Below are positions 25,701 to 33,582 of a DNA stretch of 43,254 nt, in pieces (the stretch's first letter is position 1; each line of letters starts with the position of its first letter). Source of the stretch: Micromonospora sicca (GTDB lineage: Bacteria; Actinomycetota; Actinomycetes; Mycobacteriales; Micromonosporaceae). The notes beneath the pieces were generated by a model, which did no database searches, had not been told where the DNA came from, and was given only the letters and a program-made list of their open reading frames with translations. Location of the stretch: positions 1-43,254 of the forward strand of contig NZ_QGKS01000260.1 of assembly GCF_003172935.1 (NCBI RefSeq), read 5' to 3'. Both the position numbers and the translations under genes were made by a program.

Positions 25701-26474
25701 TCACGGCCGGCGTGCCGAGGCCACGAACAGTGGAAGCGCCAGGAACAGCCGATCATTCGCGGCTCGGCGCCGCTGGTCGGTAACCCACGCGTCGGCCTGG
25801 TCACCGGTCACGGCGCCGGTCGTCCTCCCTGCATCGGCGAACCCGGCGAGCATGGGAAGCATCGTCGCGTCGGTGAAGACACCGGTGCGGACCTCCACGT
25901 CCGGCCGGAGGAAGCCGGCCTCCATCAGCAGGTTGCGGTATCGGCGGGCGGCTCGGGGCGCGGGAATGGTGTCGGCGCGGGCGTGGACGATGGTCCGGGT
26001 GAGGGCGGGGTCGTCGGAGTCGATGACGATGGTGTCCCAGTCCTGGCCGATCAGGACGATGCGGCTGCCGGGGGCGAGCACCCGCCGCGCTTCGGCGAGG
26101 GCGCGCGAGGGGTCGTCCAGTTCGTGGAGGACCTTGTCCGCCCGGTACCCGTTGACCGATCCGTCGGGCAGCGGCAGCTGGTAGGCGTCACCGAGGCGTA
26201 GATCTGCCTGGGGCAGCCGGGCGCGGGCGACCGCGATCATCCGTTCGTCGCGGTCGACGCCGATCGGTCGCACACCCCGGGCAGCGAGTTCCGCCACCGC
26301 ACGGCCCGTCCCGCAGCCGACGTCGACCACCGCGCACGACGCGGTCAGCTGCAGCAGGTCGTAGGAGCGGGCGCGTAGGGCGGCGGCAGCGGGGAGAGCG
26401 TCGGCGGCGTCGAGCAACCGGATCAGGCGGTCGGTTCCGGAGGCCGGCTGGGCGGTGTTGTGCTGCATTGACAT
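25701..26474 (-). CDS. class I SAM-dependent methyltransferase
   Basis: The product is 257 residues from the ATG at 26474 (MSMQHNTAQP). Motif I is VVDVGCGTGRAVAELAARGV at about 60, followed by the acidic GVDRDERMI strand, the post-I LGDAYQLPLPDGSVNGYRAD region and ARRVLAPGSRIVLI, typical of UbiE/Methyltransf_11 small-molecule enzymes. The substrate is not readable from sequence. The gene diverges from a MerR regulator. The MerR-type promoter at 26482-26513 would start transcription at the ATG itself, giving a leaderless mRNA. This pairing suggests drug- or stress-induced expression. Confidence 0.87.
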   Translation of the reverse strand: MSMQHNTAQPASGTDRLIRLLDAADALPAAAALRARSYDLLQLTASCAVVDVGCGTGRAVAELAARGVRPIGVDRDERMIAVARARLPQADLRLGDAYQLPLPDGSVNGYRADKVLHELDDPSRALAEARRVLAPGSRIVLIGQDWDTIVIDSDDPALTRTIVHARADTIPAPRAARRYRNLLMEAGFLRPDVEVRTGVFTDATMLPMLAGFADAGRTTGAVTGDQADAWVTDQRRRAANDRLFLALPLFVASARRP

Positions 26475-26481
26475 GCTGATC

Positions 26482-26513
26482 AGCCTGCGACTTAATGTCG
26501 ACATGACGTCAAG
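26482..26513. promoter_or_regulatory. MerR-type operator/promoter between methyltransferase and MerR genes
   Basis: CTTAATGTC (26491-26499) and GACGTCAAG (26505-26513) are near-perfect reverse complements (7 of 9) around the 5-bp centre GACAT. On the minus strand, TTGACG (complement of 26507-26512) and CAGGCT (complement of 26482-26487) are separated by 19 bp, the stretched spacer of MerR-activated promoters, with the dyad between them. The predicted start lies at the methyltransferase ATG. Confidence 0.6.
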
Positions 26514-26529
26514 CGGCTGCGCGTCGGGG

Positions 26530-26952
26530 ATGAGCATCGGGGAGGCCGCCGGCCGGTTCGGCCTGCCCACCCACGTGCTGCGGCACTGGGAGTCCGTCGG
26601 GCTGCTCGTGCCTGACCGGACCCCAGCCGGGCGCAGACGCTACGGGCTTGACCATCTGCACCGCATCGCCGCCATCCTCCGCGCAAAGGAAGCCGGGTTC
26701 CGGCTCGACGACATCCGCGAGATCATCGAGGCCGACGGCGCGACCAGACGGGACCTCATGCGCCGGCACCGCACCGACCTCGCCCAGCGGATCGCCCGGT
26801 CACAGGCGTCGTTGCGGCTGATCGACGCGGCGTTGGCCTGCGAGCATGACGACTTCACCCGCTGTCCGGCCTTCCGTTCAACTTTTGCCGCCCTGGCCGG
26901 CGGTCCCGCTTCCGTTAGCGAGCCAGGACTGCACCACGCCTGCACGGCGTAG
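26530..26952 (+). CDS. MerR-family transcriptional regulator
   Basis: The product is 140 residues from the ATG at 26530 (MSIGEAAGRFGLPTHVLRHW), the standard start of the MerR winged helix. An in-frame ATG at 26503 would place the start inside the operator and is less likely. The DNA-binding region covers about 1-70 (RRRYGLDHLHRIAAILRAKE, GFRLDDIREII) and a coiled-coil dimer helix covers about 80-118. The short C-terminus has two cysteines (LACEHDDFTRCP) that could sense thiol-reactive compounds or metal, but no recognised ligand domain. It probably activates the divergent methyltransferase gene. Its end is convergent with nuoN, 57 bp away. Confidence 0.88.
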   Translation: MSIGEAAGRFGLPTHVLRHWESVGLLVPDRTPAGRRRYGLDHLHRIAAILRAKEAGFRLDDIREIIEADGATRRDLMRRHRTDLAQRIARSQASLRLIDAALACEHDDFTRCPAFRSTFAALAGGPASVSEPGLHHACTA

Positions 26953-27009
26953 TCCGGCCCAGCCCGCGCCCTCGAATGTCCGACGGGTGACGACGCCAGC
27001 TCTCAGTTC

Positions 27010-28428
27010 CTACTGCTGGCTGGCCAGCTGCCAGAGCGGACCCGCCGCGAGACCCGCGGCGAGGCTGAGTGCGGCCGCGATGACGGCGGTGCGCGCGGAC
27101 CACCGTCGAGGGCTGACCTGCTCCGTAGCCACCATGTCGGCGTCGGCGGTGCGGTAGGCCGGCACGATCCAGCGCAGGTAGTAGAACAGGCTGAGCACAG
27201 TGTTGACGAAGGCGACGACAGCGAGCCATGCGTAGTCGCCGTCCCAGGCGGCGGTCGCGGTGGTCAGCTTGCCGACGAACACTGCGGTGGGTGGGGTGCC
27301 CACCAGGCCGAGCAGCGCCACCAGCAGCGCTGCGGCCAACCAGGGCCGCCGCCGGGCCAGGCCCCCGTAGGCGGTGAGCTCCCGGTGCTCGGGCAGTGCG
27401 GCCGTGACCGCGAACGCGGCGATGTTGGTCACCGTGTAGCCGGCGAGGTAGACCAGCAGCGACGGCAACGCGAGGTCGCTGCGTCCGGCCACCGCCACGG
27501 GTACGAGGAGAAAGCCGACCTGGCTCACGGTCGACCAGCCGAGCAGGCGTCGTGGATCGTTCTGCCAGTAGGCGGCCAGGTTGCCCAGGGTCATGCTGGC
27601 GACCGCGAAGATCGCCACCAGCAGCGCCCACGACGTGGTGCGGGGAAGCACCAGGACGAACCGGTACACCGCGATCAGAGCGCCGATCTTGGGCACCGTG
27701 GTCAGGAAAGTCGCCACGGTGCCGCCGGCACCCTGCGCGGCGTCCGGCACCCAGAAATGAGCCGGTACGCCGCCGGCTTTGAACATCAGCCCCGCAACGA
27801 CGCCGACGGTCGCCGCTGCGACGGCCACCGCTGGCGCCTGGGTAAGTCGGTCCGTCAGGTCCCCGTACATGGTCGTGCCGGCGACTCCCGACAGGATGGT
27901 CACGCCGAGCAGCAGGAGGATGCCGAACAGCGCACCCATCAGGTAGGTCTTCATCGCGGCTTCCGCGCCGCTGGCGGTGTTCACCAGGCCGATCAGCCCG
28001 TAGAGCGGGATGGTGGCCAGCAGGAACCCGACGGCGAGGACGAGCAGGTCGTCCGCGCCCGCGAGGACCACTGTCCCGGTGGTGACGAACAGGAGCAGCG
28101 CGTAGGTCTCGCTTTCCCGCGCCGACGCCGCGATCTCATCCGCGGCGAGGGTCAGGACGAGCAGTGTTCCGAACGCGGCGAGGATCCGGGCGACGCCGGT
28201 GGCGGTGTCGACGGCGTAGGTGCCCTCGAACGCACGCTGCACCGGCCCACCGAGCTGGACCGCGGCGGCGGCCATGGCGGCGACGAGGACGACGGCGGTG
28301 AGGACCCGGATCAGCCACTGTCGCTGCCGAGGGACGAACGAGCCGCCGATCAGCGCGCCGAGGCCACCGACGAGCAGCAGCATCTCGGGTAGCAGGAGCA
28401 GGGGCCGCATCCCCATCTCGGCGTCCAC
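27010..28428 (-). CDS. nuoN: NADH-quinone oxidoreductase subunit N (antiporter-like)
   Basis: The product has 472 residues and about 14 hydrophobic segments. It is the NuoN/MrpD-type ion-translocating subunit at the inner end of the complex I membrane arm, with KAGGVPAHFWVPDAAQGAGG as the conserved Lys/His-bearing block and the discontinuous-helix region around LLGWSTVSQVGFLL. The GTG at 28428 begins 3 bases after the nuoM stop; ATG codons four and six codons further on are alternatives. It is the last gene of the minus-strand operon that begins with nuoA. Confidence 0.92.
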   Translation of the reverse strand: MDAEMGMRPLLLLPEMLLLVGGLGALIGGSFVPRQRQWLIRVLTAVVLVAAMAAAAVQLGGPVQRAFEGTYAVDTATGVARILAAFGTLLVLTLAADEIAASARESETYALLLFVTTGTVVLAGADDLLVLAVGFLLATIPLYGLIGLVNTASGAEAAMKTYLMGALFGILLLLGVTILSGVAGTTMYGDLTDRLTQAPAVAVAAATVGVVAGLMFKAGGVPAHFWVPDAAQGAGGTVATFLTTVPKIGALIAVYRFVLVLPRTTSWALLVAIFAVASMTLGNLAAYWQNDPRRLLGWSTVSQVGFLLVPVAVAGRSDLALPSLLVYLAGYTVTNIAAFAVTAALPEHRELTAYGGLARRRPWLAAALLVALLGLVGTPPTAVFVGKLTTATAAWDGDYAWLAVVAFVNTVLSLFYYLRWIVPAYRTADADMVATEQVSPRRWSARTAVIAAALSLAAGLAAGPLWQLASQQ

Positions 28429-28431
28429 CGG

Positions 28432-29928
28432 TCACCTGCCGACGAGATCGACGACGGCGGCGGAGGCCGGCTCGATGACGTCGAGTAGCGGTCGGGGCAG
28501 GATGCCGATGGCGAGGGAGAGCAGCAGCAGGGGCCCGGCCGACCAGATCTCGCTCGGGCGCAGGTCGGTGAATCCGATCGAGTGTCCTCGGGTTTCGCCG
28601 GTGAAGACCCGTTGCAACGCGCGCAGGAACAGCGCGGCGGTCACGAGGATGCCGACCAGCGCGACCGCGGTGACGGGGGCGACGGCGACGCTGCCGGTGA
28701 AGATCTGGAACTCAGCGATGAACCCGGCGAACGCGGGCAGGCCCAGGGACGCGAAAGCGCCGACGGCGAAGAGCGTGGCGAACGCCGGTGCGGGCGCGGC
28801 GAGCCCGCCGTAGGCACCCACGTCATAGGTGCCGACGCGGTCGCGCAGGACGCCGGCGAGGAGGAACAGCGCCCCGGTGATCAGGCCGTGGCTGACCATC
28901 TGGGTGACCGCCCCGGTGACCGCCACGGTCCGAGCCTGGGTGGTGTCGGCGGCGACCAGCCCGGCGGCGCCGACCGCGAGCGCGATGTAGCCCATGTGGT
29001 TGACCGACGTGTAGGCGATCATGCGTTTGACATTGGTCTGGGCCAGCGCGACGAGCGCGCCGTAGATGACCGACACCACGCCGACGACGATGACGACCCA
29101 CGCCCAGGCCCGCCAGGCCTGCGGCAGCATCGGCATGGCGATGCGGACGAAGCCGTAGGTGCCCATCTTCAGCAGCACCCCGGCCAGCACCGCCGAGCCG
29201 ACGGCGGGCGCGTCGGTGTGCGCGGGCGGCAGCCAGGTGTGGAACGGCACGGTCGGGGTCTTCACCGCCAGGCCGACCAGGATCGCGGCGAGCACCAACC
29301 CACCAGCGAGAGGCCGGCCGGCCAACGGGGTGGCGGCGGCTAGCGCGGGCATGTCGAAGGTGTGAGGTTCGGCGGCGACGTAGAGGCCGATGAAGCCGAC
29401 GAGCAGGGCCAGGGAGCCGAGGAAGGTGTAGAGGAAGAACTTCATCGCTGAGTGCCCGCGGTTGCCGTGGCCCCATCCGGCGATCAAGAAGTACATGCCG
29501 ACGAGGGACAGGTCGAAGAAGACGAAGAACAGGATCAGGTCGGCGGCCACGAACAGGCCGAGGCTGACGCTCTGCAGGAACAGGAACAGCGCCGCATGGG
29601 CGCGGGGCCGGTGCCGCTCCCGCAGCGCGTACACGGCGCAGGCCAGGAAGATCACCGCGGTCATCGCGACCAGCGGCAGCGAGAACCCGTCGACCCCCAG
29701 GTGGTAGCTGCTGTTCACACCCGGGATCCAGGCGGCCCGCTCCTCGAAGGCGAGCCCGCCGGGAGCGGGTTTCTCGTACCTAACCCACACGACGATCACG
29801 AGCGCGAGGTCGACGGCCGCCACCGCCACCCAGGCCCAACGCGTCGGCGCATCGCGGAGCCGGGGCAGGCCGACCAGCGCCAGTGCGGCGGCGAGGGGCA
29901 CGAAGACGATCAGACTGAGCACGCTCAC
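28432..29928 (-). CDS. nuoM: NADH-quinone oxidoreductase subunit M (antiporter-like)
   Basis: The product is 498 residues from a GTG at 29928 that overlaps the nuoL stop (GTGA). It is a 14-helix antiporter-like subunit of the complex I membrane arm. Conserved features include LVGMYFLIAGWGH with the helix-5 Glu region replaced by the local sequence FDLSLVGMYF, the block VKTPTVPFHTWLPPAHTDAP (lysine and histidine of the proton path) and AYTSVNHMGYIAL. Note that in NuoM proteins this helix normally reads with a Glu (typically FE); here FFDLSLVGMY shows an Asp at the equivalent place, a conservative change worth checking by alignment. Confidence 0.92.
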   Translation of the reverse strand: MSVLSLIVFVPLAAALALVGLPRLRDAPTRWAWVAVAAVDLALVIVVWVRYEKPAPGGLAFEERAAWIPGVNSSYHLGVDGFSLPLVAMTAVIFLACAVYALRERHRPRAHAALFLFLQSVSLGLFVAADLILFFVFFDLSLVGMYFLIAGWGHGNRGHSAMKFFLYTFLGSLALLVGFIGLYVAAEPHTFDMPALAAATPLAGRPLAGGLVLAAILVGLAVKTPTVPFHTWLPPAHTDAPAVGSAVLAGVLLKMGTYGFVRIAMPMLPQAWRAWAWVVIVVGVVSVIYGALVALAQTNVKRMIAYTSVNHMGYIALAVGAAGLVAADTTQARTVAVTGAVTQMVSHGLITGALFLLAGVLRDRVGTYDVGAYGGLAAPAPAFATLFAVGAFASLGLPAFAGFIAEFQIFTGSVAVAPVTAVALVGILVTAALFLRALQRVFTGETRGHSIGFTDLRPSEIWSAGPLLLLSLAIGILPRPLLDVIEPASAAVVDLVGR

Positions 29929-31784
29929 CTCAACGCGACGAGTAGGAGGACGCCGACCACGACCACCACGACGGCCTGCAGGTAGTACTGATGCAGTTGG
30001 CCGGTCTGCGGCCGGCGCGCGAGCTGACCCAGCCGGCGCGTCCAGCCGGCGAACCGCTCCACGGCACCGTCCAGCCACCGGTCGTCGGCGCGGGCGGACC
30101 GGTCCGCCACCCGCAGGGTCGCGGCCGCGACCCGCTCGACGCCCCGGTCCAGCACCCGGTCGTCAAAGCGGGCCAGGGCGTCGGCGAGCCACAGAGTAGG
30201 GCGTACGACGAGCAGCCCTGCGGCGCTCTCCAGTCCGAGCCAGCGCAGCGCCCACCGCGGCTCGGGGACTCGCCTGCGGGCCACGGCCAGGACGATCACC
30301 AGCGCGATGGCCGCGGACACACCGAGTTCAAGCGGAGCGGCCCGGGGCGCCTCCCCCGTTGCCACCGCTCGGGCCAGCAGGCCGTCGACCGGCGGAAGGG
30401 CGAGGACCCCGAGTACGGCGGCGGCCACCGCGAGCACGACCACGGGCAACTGCTGGAACAGGTTCACGCCGCCGATGCCCTGCTCCGCCTCGTGGTGGGC
30501 CTCGACGTCGGCCCGCCGGTCGGCGGGCACCCGCCGCCACATCACGATCAGGATCTTCCCGGCATACGCGGCGGACAGGGCGGAGGCGACCAGGCCGACG
30601 GCGTAGAGCCATGGGGACTGCGCCAGGGCGGCGGCGAGGACGGCGTCCTTGGTCGCCCAGAGCGACAGCGGCGCGACGCCGGCGAGGGCGAGCGCGCCGA
30701 CGGTGGCCGACCAGCCGACCAACGGCCAGCGCCGAGCGACGCCGGACAGGCCGGCGAGCCGCTGGGTGCCGAGGGCGGTCAGCCACGCCCCGGCGGCGAG
30801 GAACAGCAGCGCCTTGGTGGCGGCGTGCGCGACCAGGTGTACGGCGCCGCCAGCGACCGTACCGGCCCCGGCGGCCATCACCACGAACCCCAGCTGCGCG
30901 GCGGTGGAGGCCGCCAGCAACTGCTTGAGGTCCCGCTGGGCGACCGCCACAGCGCCCAACAGCAGGGCCGTCGTGGCACCCAGCCAGCTGGTCACCGTTC
31001 CCGCCCAGCCGGTCGAGACCAGCAGCGGCTCCACCCGCAGCAGCAGGTAGCCGCCCATGGCGACCATCGCCGCGGAATGCAGCAGGGCGCTGACCGGGCT
31101 GGGACCGGCCATCGCCCGGGACAGCCAGAACGAGAACGGCAGTTGCGCGGCCTTACCGAGCGCGGCGACCAGGATTCCGGCGGCGATCACGTGTCGCCAC
31201 CCCATGCTGCCGCCGGGCAGGTCAGCCAGGGCCAGGCCCGCCCCGCCGGCGAGCGCGGCGGCCGCAGCGAGGTAGAGGCCCAGATCTGCGGTGCGGGTGG
31301 TGACGAACGCGGTCAGACCGGCCGACATGCGGTCGTCGTCGCGCCACCAGAAGCCGATGAGCGCGTACGAGGCCGCACCCATGATCTCCCAAGCGAACAG
31401 CAGCGTGGGTAGCGTCGCCGCGGTCGCGGTGAGCGCGGCGGAGGAGGCGAACAGCAGCATCAGGCCGTGGAACCGGGCCCGCGCCCGCTGGATCTCCCCG
31501 GCCGCGAAGACCAGCACCAGCAGGGTCACCGCCGCGACAGTGGGCACGAGCAGGGCGGCCAGGCCGTCGACGGTGAGCGCGAAGTCGGCGCCGGCCATGA
31601 ACGGCACCGCCACGCTCGGCCGCTGGAATGCCACCACCGCCGACAGCGCCAGGGTGAGCGCGGCTGCGCCCAGGGAGACCGCTACGACGATCCGGTCCGC
31701 CCGCCGGGTGAGGGCGAGCAGACCGCCGACCGCCGCCGGCAGGATCACCAGCAACCAGAGCGAGGCCTGGGCGAAGTCACTCAT
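29925..31784 (-). CDS. nuoL: NADH-quinone oxidoreductase subunit L (antiporter-like, long lateral helix)
   Basis: The product has 619 residues. The core carries LFAWEIMGAASYALIGFWW, with the conserved helix-5 Glu, and GKAAQLPFSFWLSRAMAGPS with the Lys and the usual PVSALLHSAAMV following. The C-terminal ~150 residues contain the hydrophilic stretch and final hydrophobic segment expected for the lateral helix anchor. The ATG at 31784 overlaps the nuoK stop (ATGA). It is the distal pump of the membrane arm; its key residues are retained, suggesting that ion translocation is still under selection. Confidence 0.93.
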   Translation of the reverse strand: MSDFAQASLWLLVILPAAVGGLLALTRRADRIVVAVSLGAAALTLALSAVVAFQRPSVAVPFMAGADFALTVDGLAALLVPTVAAVTLLVLVFAAGEIQRARARFHGLMLLFASSAALTATAATLPTLLFAWEIMGAASYALIGFWWRDDDRMSAGLTAFVTTRTADLGLYLAAAAALAGGAGLALADLPGGSMGWRHVIAAGILVAALGKAAQLPFSFWLSRAMAGPSPVSALLHSAAMVAMGGYLLLRVEPLLVSTGWAGTVTSWLGATTALLLGAVAVAQRDLKQLLAASTAAQLGFVVMAAGAGTVAGGAVHLVAHAATKALLFLAAGAWLTALGTQRLAGLSGVARRWPLVGWSATVGALALAGVAPLSLWATKDAVLAAALAQSPWLYAVGLVASALSAAYAGKILIVMWRRVPADRRADVEAHHEAEQGIGGVNLFQQLPVVVLAVAAAVLGVLALPPVDGLLARAVATGEAPRAAPLELGVSAAIALVIVLAVARRRVPEPRWALRWLGLESAAGLLVVRPTLWLADALARFDDRVLDRGVERVAAATLRVADRSARADDRWLDGAVERFAGWTRRLGQLARRPQTGQLHQYYLQAVVVVVVGVLLLVALR

Positions 31785-32083
31785 CCGTTGAGGTCCGCCG
31801 CCATGTCGGTCATGTCCACCCGCCGTACCCGATGCAGGTGGGTGGCCACGGCGAAGCCCATCGCCATCTCCACCGTCATCGCGACGATGATCACGAGCAG
31901 CAGCACCTGCCCGGAGGGGTCCGGGGCGAGGAACCACCAGAAGCCCGCGGCGGCCAGGATGAGCCCGTTGAGCATCAGCTCCAGCCCCATCATCACCATC
32001 ACCACGACCTGCTGGGACAGCGCCCCGTACAGCCCGACGCTGAAGAGTGCCGCGGCCACCAGCAGAACCGTCTGGAGGGTCAT
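31781..32083 (-). CDS. nuoK: NADH-quinone oxidoreductase subunit K
   Basis: The product has 100 residues and three membrane helices, the exact family length. The conserved Glu of helix 2 is in MMGLELMLNGLIL and that of helix 3 in IVAMTVEMAMGFA, both part of the membrane proton channel. Both ends overlap neighbouring genes by 4 bases (ATGA), so it is coupled to nuoJ and nuoL. Confidence 0.93.
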   Translation of the reverse strand: MTLQTVLLVAAALFSVGLYGALSQQVVVMVMMGLELMLNGLILAAAGFWWFLAPDPSGQVLLLVIIVAMTVEMAMGFAVATHLHRVRRVDMTDMAADLNG

Positions 32084-32643
32084 CGGCCGACGCCTCCCGG
32101 TTGCGGGTCCTTCGCCGGTCGGCGGCGAAGGTCGTCGCCAAACCGGTCGTAGCGGGTGCGGTGCGCGGCCAGCACCACTCCAGCGACGATCGTGGCCGCC
32201 ATGACCGCGCCGACCACCCCCATCACCAGCATCTTCGGACCCATCAACTCCTCACCCAACGCCACCGTCACGCCGGCGGGCGGCCTACCACGGCGGGCCG
32301 GCCAGGGAATGAGCACGGCCCCGGCGGCCAGGAGCACGAAGGAACCGACGGCGGCGGCCAGGGCGTGCCGCTTGTCGTGCACCATGCTCATCGGCATCAG
32401 CGCCGGGTTCATGCCCATGAACATGACCATGTAGACGGCCATCACGGCCATCTCCATCACCATCATCAGGATCGTCACGACGCCGACGTAGTTCTGCTGC
32501 AGCAGCAGCACCTGCACGCCCACCGCGATGAACGACACCGCAAGGGCGTAGCTGGCCCGGGCCATCGAGTTGACATAGAAGACCGCGGCGCCGGCGAGCA
32601 CAGCCACGACGGCGAGGGCCCAGAACGAGATGTGAGTGATCAT
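32080..32643 (-). CDS. nuoJ: NADH-quinone oxidoreductase subunit J
   Basis: The product has 187 residues, five predicted membrane helices and a basic tail. NuoJ features are SYALAVSFIAVGVQVLLLQQ and YVGVVTILMMVMEMAVMAVY. Helix 3 is Met-rich, and it reads MVMEMAVMAVYMVMFMG where ordinary NuoJ usually has AxIYVGAVMVLFLFV-type sequence, so this is a divergent copy. The ATG at 32643 lies 3 bases after the nuoH stop. A nuoI gene normally sits between H and J; it is absent. Confidence 0.9.
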   Translation of the reverse strand: MITHISFWALAVVAVLAGAAVFYVNSMARASYALAVSFIAVGVQVLLLQQNYVGVVTILMMVMEMAVMAVYMVMFMGMNPALMPMSMVHDKRHALAAAVGSFVLLAAGAVLIPWPARRGRPPAGVTVALGEELMGPKMLVMGVVGAVMAATIVAGVVLAAHRTRYDRFGDDLRRRPAKDPQPGGVGR

Positions 32644-32646
32644 GGG

Positions 32647-33582
32647 TCACGTCCTCCACACCACGACGACAGCGACGAGCAGGTCCTGCACGAGCACCGC
32701 GGGCAGCAGTACCAGCCAGCCGACCTCCATGAACAGGTCCGGTCGGAACGCGGGCAGCCGGCGGCGCAGCCACACGAACACCGCGAGCAGGGCGACCGTC
32801 TTCACCAGCACCCAGGCCCAGCCGGGCAGCAGCGGGCCGGCCCCACCGCCGAGGAACATCGGCACGGCGAACGCCGCCCCCGCGACCAGCAGTGCGTACC
32901 GTCCGCCCTGGAAAACCAGCCGGTCGACCCCCGACAACTCCGCCGTGACGCCACCGGCGATGTCGGATCCCAGCGCCGGCGTGAACGGTCCCCAGACCGC
33001 GATCGCGACGACTCCGGTGCAGTAGACCAGGAACGCGACAGGCATCCATACCACGAACCACAGGTCCACCTGCGCGGCCGCGACCGTCCCGACGTTCAGG
33101 CTCGACGCGGCAACCGCGGGCGCTACCAGCGCGAACATCAGCGGGAGTTCGTACGCCAGCCCGTGCGCCAGGAAGCGGTAGCCGCCGACCAGCGAGTGCA
33201 CGGAATTGGCGCCCCACCCCGTCAGCCACACGAAAGCCCACGCCAGGACATCCATCGCGTTGAACCACATCACCCCGACGTCGAGGTCGAACAGCGTCCA
33301 CTCCCCCAGCGGCACCACCGTCACGATCATCAGCGCCATGAAGAGCAGACCGGAACTGCCGATCCGCCACAGCAGCGTGTCAGCGGCGACCGTGGTCCTG
33401 CGCCGCTGCCGCATGAGCCGAGCCATCTCCCCCAACGGTCGTGTCAGCCCGGACGGCCCTGCTCCCGCGGCCCGCGCCGTGAAGACCCCGTCAAGCACAG
33501 CGGCGAAGGCCGCGAGTAGGCCCAAGATGGCAGCCGCACCCAGTGCCCATCCGGCGGGGACCGTAGTGACCGTGTCAGGCAT
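32647..33582 (-). CDS. nuoH: NADH-quinone oxidoreductase subunit H (quinone-chamber membrane subunit)
   Basis: The product is 311 residues, eight helices, from the ATG at 33582, which overlaps the preceding fusion gene by 8 bases. NuoH normally anchors the Q-module and forms the quinone tunnel with NuoB and NuoD. Recognisable segments are DGVFTARAAGAGPSGLTRPL, the loop SVHSLVGGYRFLAHGLAYEL (the equivalent of the conserved Gly/Arg/Glu loop 5-6) and SDIAGGVTAELSGVDRLVFQ. The normally Glu-rich cytoplasmic loop is reduced here. Retention of this subunit next to a degenerate Q-module is the central oddity of the operon. Confidence 0.88.
   Translation of the reverse strand: MPDTVTTVPAGWALGAAAILGLLAAFAAVLDGVFTARAAGAGPSGLTRPLGEMARLMRQRRRTTVAADTLLWRIGSSGLLFMALMIVTVVPLGEWTLFDLDVGVMWFNAMDVLAWAFVWLTGWGANSVHSLVGGYRFLAHGLAYELPLMFALVAPAVAASSLNVGTVAAAQVDLWFVVWMPVAFLVYCTGVVAIAVWGPFTPALGSDIAGGVTAELSGVDRLVFQGGRYALLVAGAAFAVPMFLGGGAGPLLPGWAWVLVKTVALLAVFVWLRRRLPAFRPDLFMEVGWLVLLPAVLVQDLLVAVVVVWRT

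Noticed and set aside
24684..26201. 505-codon plus-strand open frame across the transposase remnant and methyltransferase
   Set aside because: Composition is Arg/Gly/Pro-rich with no domains; the recognisable protein sequence is in other frames.
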